A model generated the notes under the pieces. That model was not told the origin of the DNA. It did no database searches and saw only the letters and a list, made by a program, of their open reading frames with translations. The position numbers and the translations under genes are program-made. Of a stretch of DNA of 64,000 nucleotides, positions 59,712 to 64,000 are shown in pieces; within the stretch, counting starts at the first letter, position 1; each line of letters opens with the position of its first letter. This DNA comes from Phycisphaerae bacterium (GTDB lineage Bacteria > Planctomycetota > Phycisphaerae > UBA1845 > Fen-1342): NCBI GenBank assembly GCA_028279405.1, contig JANQNU010000010.1:1-64000 (forward strand), read 5' to 3'.

Positions 59712-61208
59712 ATGGGAACTGCTCCGAGACTTGGATGGATCGTGCTCATGAGCAGCCTGCTCGGCGGGTGGTCACCAGCCTGGGCACAGTCGGATCCCGG
59801 GGGTGAAACCCCGATTCAGACAGTTCCGCATGCCGACAACACATTCGGGTATGCACTCGACCTGTTGGCTGGCTGGCAGTACGACCGCTCGCGCACGCCG
59901 GGAATCGACCTCTCGCTGACAACGCTACGAGATGACAACCGCGGGGCCCGACGGCGCCAGGACTGGATCCCCGGCGAAGCGGGCTCGGTCCGGCTCCTCC
60001 ACGGGACGTCGGCCGATGGACGCCAGTCGCTCCAGATCGTGCTCTACCGGACGATTAAGGCAATCCCGTTCCCCGTGTGGGTCGAGTTTTTCGAGAAGCG
60101 ACTGGCGCGGCTTTCGGAAGCGACGCAAATCAAATCGGACCCGCGACCGGTCGGCGATCGAGTGGGGGCCGTGATCCGGCTCGACTCACAGACCGCGGGT
60201 GTTCGCAGCATTACACACTACTACTGTATCCCGTTCGACCCGTTCACCATCTGGGTGATGGTCTTCATTTCGGAGGCCCCCGACGGGAGCGAGTCGTTGA
60301 TCACGCGCGCCTTTGAGAAGATGGCCGGCTCGTTACGGATTCTCTATGACACGGTCGACCCGGCCGAAGCGGTGGCGGAGTTCCAGCGCGGTCGACAACT
60401 CAATGAGATCCTCGCGAAGCAGGCCAAGCAGGTTCAATTCGATGTGGAGCCGCGGTATTACGAACTGCTTGTTGACGACAAACCGGTTGGTGCGCTCGAA
60501 CGGATCATCCGGCACGAAGAGCGCGACGGCGACCAGGGCGTGACCGTGCGCGAGGAGTCGTGGATGTTCCTCGCAGACGGTACGGTGCGTTGGAACAACG
60601 TTGATCTGTTCTGCAGTTTCGACGGGCAAAGCGAGCTGATTGGCCATCGAAAGGTGATCATCCCGCCGAAGGATTTTCCGGTGCAGCGCGCGATCGAGCG
60701 GCTGGACCGGACCATCCGCGTCGGCGACACGTTGTTTTCAAGTCTCACGTCGAACCTGGACACCACACTTCCCGAGCCGCGCCGCCCGATCCTGCTAAAT
60801 GACGACTACATGCCATTGATCTGGACGCGTCTGATCCCGGGATTTCTCTCCGCCGGCGAGGGGGCGCCGCACGCGTTCACGATCTACGACGCCCCGACCC
60901 GGGCGCTGGTCATCCACCGCGTGCGACGTGTCGGGCGCGTCCCCTACCCTGAAGATCCATCGTCCGAGGTCTGGCTGTTCGAGTTTCGCGAAGGATATGC
61001 CGAGACGCCGACCAAGGTCTTTGCCGATACGCGCGGCCGGGTGTTACGCGAAGAAGCCGGCGGCTTGGTCGTACAACTGACGACCCGGACGCGTGCGTTA
61101 GAGCAATTCGCCGACCGCATTGCCGGCGCACGTAAGCGGCTAGCGGCACTCACAGCAAGCGATCGGCAGTCGACGCCGCCAACGTTGACCGCGCCGGACA
61201 GACCGTGA
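59712..61208 (+). CDS. Hypothetical large exported protein
   Basis: About 498 residues from ATG 59712, which opens a signal peptide (MGTAPRLGWIVLMSSLLGGWSPAWAQ). An in-frame ATG at 59655 would add a basic stretch. The body looks beta-rich: YALDLLAGWQYDRSRTPGID, SVRLLHGTSADGRQSLQIVL, VWVEFFEKRLARLSEATQIK, then NNVDLFCSFDGQSELIGHRK, and a second half with RALVIHRVRRVGRVPYPEDP and VWLFEFREGYAETPTKVFAD. It may have two related domains. I recognise no family. It is divergent from the GT2 gene and is followed by the transporter gene after 94 nt. Confidence 0.78.
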   Translation: MGTAPRLGWIVLMSSLLGGWSPAWAQSDPGGETPIQTVPHADNTFGYALDLLAGWQYDRSRTPGIDLSLTTLRDDNRGARRRQDWIPGEAGSVRLLHGTSADGRQSLQIVLYRTIKAIPFPVWVEFFEKRLARLSEATQIKSDPRPVGDRVGAVIRLDSQTAGVRSITHYYCIPFDPFTIWVMVFISEAPDGSESLITRAFEKMAGSLRILYDTVDPAEAVAEFQRGRQLNEILAKQAKQVQFDVEPRYYELLVDDKPVGALERIIRHEERDGDQGVTVREESWMFLADGTVRWNNVDLFCSFDGQSELIGHRKVIIPPKDFPVQRAIERLDRTIRVGDTLFSSLTSNLDTTLPEPRRPILLNDDYMPLIWTRLIPGFLSAGEGAPHAFTIYDAPTRALVIHRVRRVGRVPYPEDPSSEVWLFEFREGYAETPTKVFADTRGRVLREEAGGLVVQLTTRTRALEQFADRIAGARKRLAALTASDRQSTPPTLTAPDRP

Positions 61209-61302
61209 CGGTCGTCGGCGCGCATCGAGCGCCATCGCAGGCCCTGGAGAGCCGGCGCGCACCGTCAGGCCGGCGTCATGCCACCGCGAGGCGTCACGCG
61301 TC

Positions 61303-62952
61303 ATGACCGCTCGCGATCCCAATCTGCAATCCGTCGAACTACCGCCGATGGGGATTCTGGCGGCGCTGGGCAGTTTCTCGTACGTGTTCTGGATCGCCGG
61401 CGGAATGGAACTGGTCGAACGCGCCGCCTACACCGGCGTACGCGTGGTCTCGACGCTCTATGCCAAGGCGCCGGTAGCCGACGGCGGACTGGGTGTCGAC
61501 CTCGCGACATTCGGCAATCTCTTCGCGGTATGGGCGCTGATCCAGAGCTTGCTGCCGATCTTCACGGGTGTCTGGACGGACCGCTGGGGATGCCGTCGAA
61601 CGATCTTCGCTTCGACCGTTCTCAAGCTTCTCGGCTACGTGGTCATGGCGCTCTGGCATAGCTACGCCGGCTTCTGCGTCGGCGCGATCATCCTCGCGGT
61701 CGGGACGGCAATCTTCAAGCCTGCCTTGCAAGGAACGTTGGCACGTACGACGACGACCCGCAATAGTGCCGTTGGCTGGGGGATCTTCTACCAGACCGTC
61801 AACATCGGCGGCTTCATCGGCCCGATCGTCGGCGGCGCCCTGCGCGAAACGAGCTGGTCCTATGTCTTCTGGGGCTGCGCGCTGATGATCTCGGTGAACT
61901 TTGCCCTGCTGTTCACCTACCATGACCCGCGCTACGTAACCGGTACCGAATCCACGCCGACCGCTCCGGCTGGGGGCGCGCGGTACGCCCGACGGCCGGT
62001 CGGCTCATTGTGGCGGATCTCGTTGCGTGAGTTGCTGCGGCCGGTCGTGATCAGCTACCTGCTCATTTTTTCCGGCTTCTGGTTCATGCTGATGGCGTTA
62101 TTCGATGTCTTGCCGGCGTACGTCGAGGACTGGGTCGACACACGCGACATCGTCGGCATTTTCAGCACCACCGGCGTGATCGAGTCCGGGTTTTGGCGAC
62201 GGTTACTGATCACCGACGAATCCGGATCGCAGATCAAGCCGGAAGGGATCATGAACGTCAACACGTTCGCGATCATGCTGACCTGCTTTCTCGTCACCGG
62301 GCTCGCCAGGCGGCTGCCCGCGACAACGACCATGATTGCCGGAACGCTGCTCGCCTCGCTCGCGATGATGATCTGCGGTCACGCATTGGCCGGGCTCGCG
62401 GTAATCGTCGGCGTGCTGTTCTTCAGCCTCGGCGAGATGCTTGCGAGCCCGAAGTTCATCGAGTTCATCGCCAACATCGCGCCCGCCGACAAGAAAGCCA
62501 TGTACCTCGGTTTCACGCAGATCCCGGTCGCGATCGGCTGGACGCTCGAAGGCAAGCTCGGCCCGACCCTCTACTCGCTTTACTCCGCGAAGGACACGTT
62601 GGCACGGCACTGGCTCCTGGACGGACTCCGAACCAACGACCTGCCCACGCCGGAAGTGAACACGCTGCAGGCGCTCGCGACGTCGGTCGCGCCTACCGCC
62701 GACCAGCTCGACACGTGGTTCCGGAGCGACCCCGAACGACTCGTCAGCGCCCTGCCGCAGGGGACGGCCTTCGACTGGGCCGTTCGGCTGGGATCGATTC
62801 CCGCCGAAACGCTCGAAACGACGCTGTTGGAACAATACTACGCGCCGACCGTCTGGTGGGTGTGCGCCAGCGTCGGAGCAGCTTCCGCCATCGGCATCTG
62901 GCTCTACGGTCGGTTCATCCTCAAACCAGCCGCCGAGCAACGCTCCCTGTAA
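61303..62952 (+). CDS. POT/PTR2-like proton-dependent transporter of the major facilitator superfamily
   Basis: 549 residues and about 12-14 transmembrane helices. The first helix carries MELVERAAYTGVRVV, a version of the POT-family ExxER..YxG motif that couples protons to peptide uptake; GVWTDRWGCRRT is the MFS loop 2-3 motif. A cytoplasmic helical insert (YARRPVGSLWRISLRELLRP) and a C-terminal extracellular domain between the last two helices (about residues 430-510) enlarge it. Peptides or nitrate are known POT substrates; the substrate here is not defined. It may form a unit with the secreted protein at 59712. Confidence 0.85.
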   Translation: MTARDPNLQSVELPPMGILAALGSFSYVFWIAGGMELVERAAYTGVRVVSTLYAKAPVADGGLGVDLATFGNLFAVWALIQSLLPIFTGVWTDRWGCRRTIFASTVLKLLGYVVMALWHSYAGFCVGAIILAVGTAIFKPALQGTLARTTTTRNSAVGWGIFYQTVNIGGFIGPIVGGALRETSWSYVFWGCALMISVNFALLFTYHDPRYVTGTESTPTAPAGGARYARRPVGSLWRISLRELLRPVVISYLLIFSGFWFMLMALFDVLPAYVEDWVDTRDIVGIFSTTGVIESGFWRRLLITDESGSQIKPEGIMNVNTFAIMLTCFLVTGLARRLPATTTMIAGTLLASLAMMICGHALAGLAVIVGVLFFSLGEMLASPKFIEFIANIAPADKKAMYLGFTQIPVAIGWTLEGKLGPTLYSLYSAKDTLARHWLLDGLRTNDLPTPEVNTLQALATSVAPTADQLDTWFRSDPERLVSALPQGTAFDWAVRLGSIPAETLETTLLEQYYAPTVWWVCASVGAASAIGIWLYGRFILKPAAEQRSL

Positions 62953-62981
62953 CGTCGGGATTTCGGCGGCGCGTTCGGAAA

Positions 62982-63005
62982 CCGCTCGCTCGCGCTCGCC
63001 GCTCG
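62982..63005. repeat. Intergenic dispersed repeat (CGCTCGCGCTCG type), copy 3
   Basis: CCGCTCGCTCGCGCTCG followed by CCGCTCG; differs from 2213-2236 at one position. It lies 17 nt upstream of a REP-like palindrome. Confidence 0.65.
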
Positions 63006-63021
63006 TAGTGTTCTGAACACA

Positions 63022-63040
63022 GGCGGGCGAGACGCCCGCC
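63022..63040. repeat. REP-like palindrome GGCGGGCG-AGA-CGCCCGCC, copy 5
   Basis: Perfect arms, followed by CCAC. The complement of the GGGGCACC block occurs 25 nt downstream (GGTGCCCCATC at about 63065), as in copies 1 and 4 when read on the other strand. Confidence 0.8.
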
Positions 63041-63107
63041 CCACTTGAGTGTTATTGGATGCGCGGTGCCCCATCTCTTCCGGGGATCGGGACTTCGAAG
63101 GGCCAGC

Positions 63108-64000
63108 CTAGCCGCTGACGTCGAGCAGTCGGCTGATCGAGCTGTCTTGGACGCTCCGATCCTGAGCGGCATAAGCCGCAAGCCGCGCATCCCGCGTATC
63201 GCTGAGTGATTGGGCGGGTGTCGACTCGTCCGACGTCGCCGGGCGAGATGACGAGGTGAACGCCGCACTGCCGTCTGTCGACGCTGGCGCGAACGGTCTC
63301 GGCCGCTCGGCAGCGCCATCGTCTTCGAACGCGCTCTCCGATACGCGTTGCTGCGCGTCGGGAGTGTTCGGCGAATCGAACGCGGGCGTTGTCGGGGCGG
63401 ACTCGAAGGCGGCCGCAGCGCGTTCCTCAGCGGTCGTCTCAGCGCCGTCATCGGTACTGACTTGCTGCGCGGAGAGCCGGTCGGAAGCGCTCTCCTGTTC
63501 GGACTCATCCGGGCTGTTCAATTGCGATTGGGCTTCGCTGATTGCCTGGCGTGCCTGGGCCGCAACCGCACGATCCTGGGCAGACGGCGAAGCCGGTGCC
63601 AGCGCCGCGGAGATCAGCTGCTGCATCTTCTGGATCGTGGCCTGCGGATCATCCGGCACGGCAGACGTGTCGATCTGCACCTCGCCGCCGACCGCGTAGC
63701 GCCGACCGTCCGGTCCCGTCTGATAGTCGTACGAAGCCCCACCGCGTGCATGCCCGCCTGCCGCCGACAGATGAGCCTGTTCGTGGGCACGTACCTCGGC
63801 GTCCCGCTGCTGCAGCTCGCGCACCTGGGCCTCTTCCTCGGCCGTCAGCTCACCATCGCCGGCCGCGGATCGCGTCTCCGCTGGCGCCTGCTCCGGTTCC
63901 TCGGGCTCCGGCTGGCTCGGCGGGCGTCCCGGAACCGGTTCCAGAATCGACCGGTCGATCACGCTCGGCCGACGCGGCGGTTCCTCCGGACGCTCTTCGG
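63108..64000 (-). CDS. SprA-related putative metalloprotease-domain protein (N-terminus beyond the window)
   Basis: The frame is open to the right edge, so about 297 C-terminal residues are visible; a GTG at 63962 could also be a start. After an acidic, Pro-rich leader the core is EVRAHEQAHLSAAGGHARGG with YDYQTGPDGRRYAVGGEVQI, DPQATIQKMQQLISAALAPA and SAQDRAVAAQARQAISEAQS, which are the defining phrases of the SprA-related family (PF12118), with an HEQAH zinc-site-like motif. The rest is a low-complexity Ser/Ala/Glu-rich tail. Family function is poorly defined (a secreted or surface protease domain is predicted). Confidence 0.85.
   Translation of the reverse strand, partial: EERPEEPPRRPSVIDRSILEPVPGRPPSQPEPEEPEQAPAETRSAAGDGELTAEEEAQVRELQQRDAEVRAHEQAHLSAAGGHARGGASYDYQTGPDGRRYAVGGEVQIDTSAVPDDPQATIQKMQQLISAALAPASPSAQDRAVAAQARQAISEAQSQLNSPDESEQESASDRLSAQQVSTDDGAETTAEERAAAAFESAPTTPAFDSPNTPDAQQRVSESAFEDDGAAERPRPFAPASTDGSAAFTSSSRPATSDESTPAQSLSDTRDARLAAYAAQDRSVQDSSISRLLDVSG

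Noticed and set aside
1-64000. tRNA or rRNA genes
   Set aside because: No stretch with a T-loop motif and paired acceptor arms, and no rRNA-like sequence, was noticed; a covariance search would be needed to exclude them fully.

Overview
The window is GC-rich bacterial chromosome, most likely from a planctomycete (Planctomycetota, possibly Phycisphaerae-like). Four things point that way: a membrane protein ending in a CxCGYDLRG...CPECG zinc ribbon (55360-55917), very large secreted Cys-rich proteins ending in dockerin-type calcium-binding repeats, many short operons separated by recurrent palindromic intergenic repeats, and two adjacent clpP genes behind tig. The assignment is inferred from gene content only. 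No rRNA, tRNA, CRISPR array or insertion sequence was seen.

Left part (1-9.3 kb): a secreted protein cut by the left edge, a macro-domain protein, a UvrD/PcrA helicase, and a minus-strand quality-control cluster tig-clpP-clpP-lipoprotein. Between 9.7 and 16 kb lie two tandem paralogues (about 990 and 974 aa) built of Cys-rich modules with C-terminal dockerin repeats; their 3' untranslated regions and terminators are nearly identical. Next come a LolA-like protein, an unusual fusion of an HCX5R phosphatase-like domain with a CXXCH haem site, and a small membrane protein.

Metabolic part (19.5-31 kb): adjacent genes for tryptophanase and tyrosine phenol-lyase, distinguishable by their specificity residues, then a TIGR01777-type epimerase, an SDR oxidoreductase, an NAD synthetase gene overlapping an ALDH8-like dehydrogenase gene, an OppA-type binding protein and a cysteine-less redoxin/helical-repeat protein. 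rpmB and gatC follow at 31.6-32.3 kb.

Glycan part (33-46.7 kb): six minus-strand genes with 4-14 nt overlaps or gaps (two GT4, O-antigen ligase/polymerase, GT87, a double GT4 fusion, a CapK/PaaK-like ligase) diverge from a methyltransferase-GT39 pair; a NeuD-like acyltransferase lies nearby. This looks like one surface-polysaccharide locus.

Injection part (46.9-55.3 kb): a phosphoglycerate-mutase-like protein with lost catalytic residues, then a promoter and a five-gene module: VgrG, a LysM/peptidoglycan-binding protein, a large amidohydrolase-like protein, a PAAR protein with a C-terminal HTHP (JAB-like) domain, and a lipoprotein whose GTG start overlaps the PAAR stop. It reads as a type VI-like spike with cargo and a candidate immunity protein, and it is the best candidate for a new system here. 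No sheath, tube or baseplate genes are in the window.

Right part (55.4-64 kb): a zinc-ribbon membrane protein, a degenerate B12-binding-domain protein, lexA with an upstream promoter/palindrome, a GT2 membrane glycosyltransferase, a large secreted protein, a POT-like transporter and a SprA-related protein cut by the right edge.
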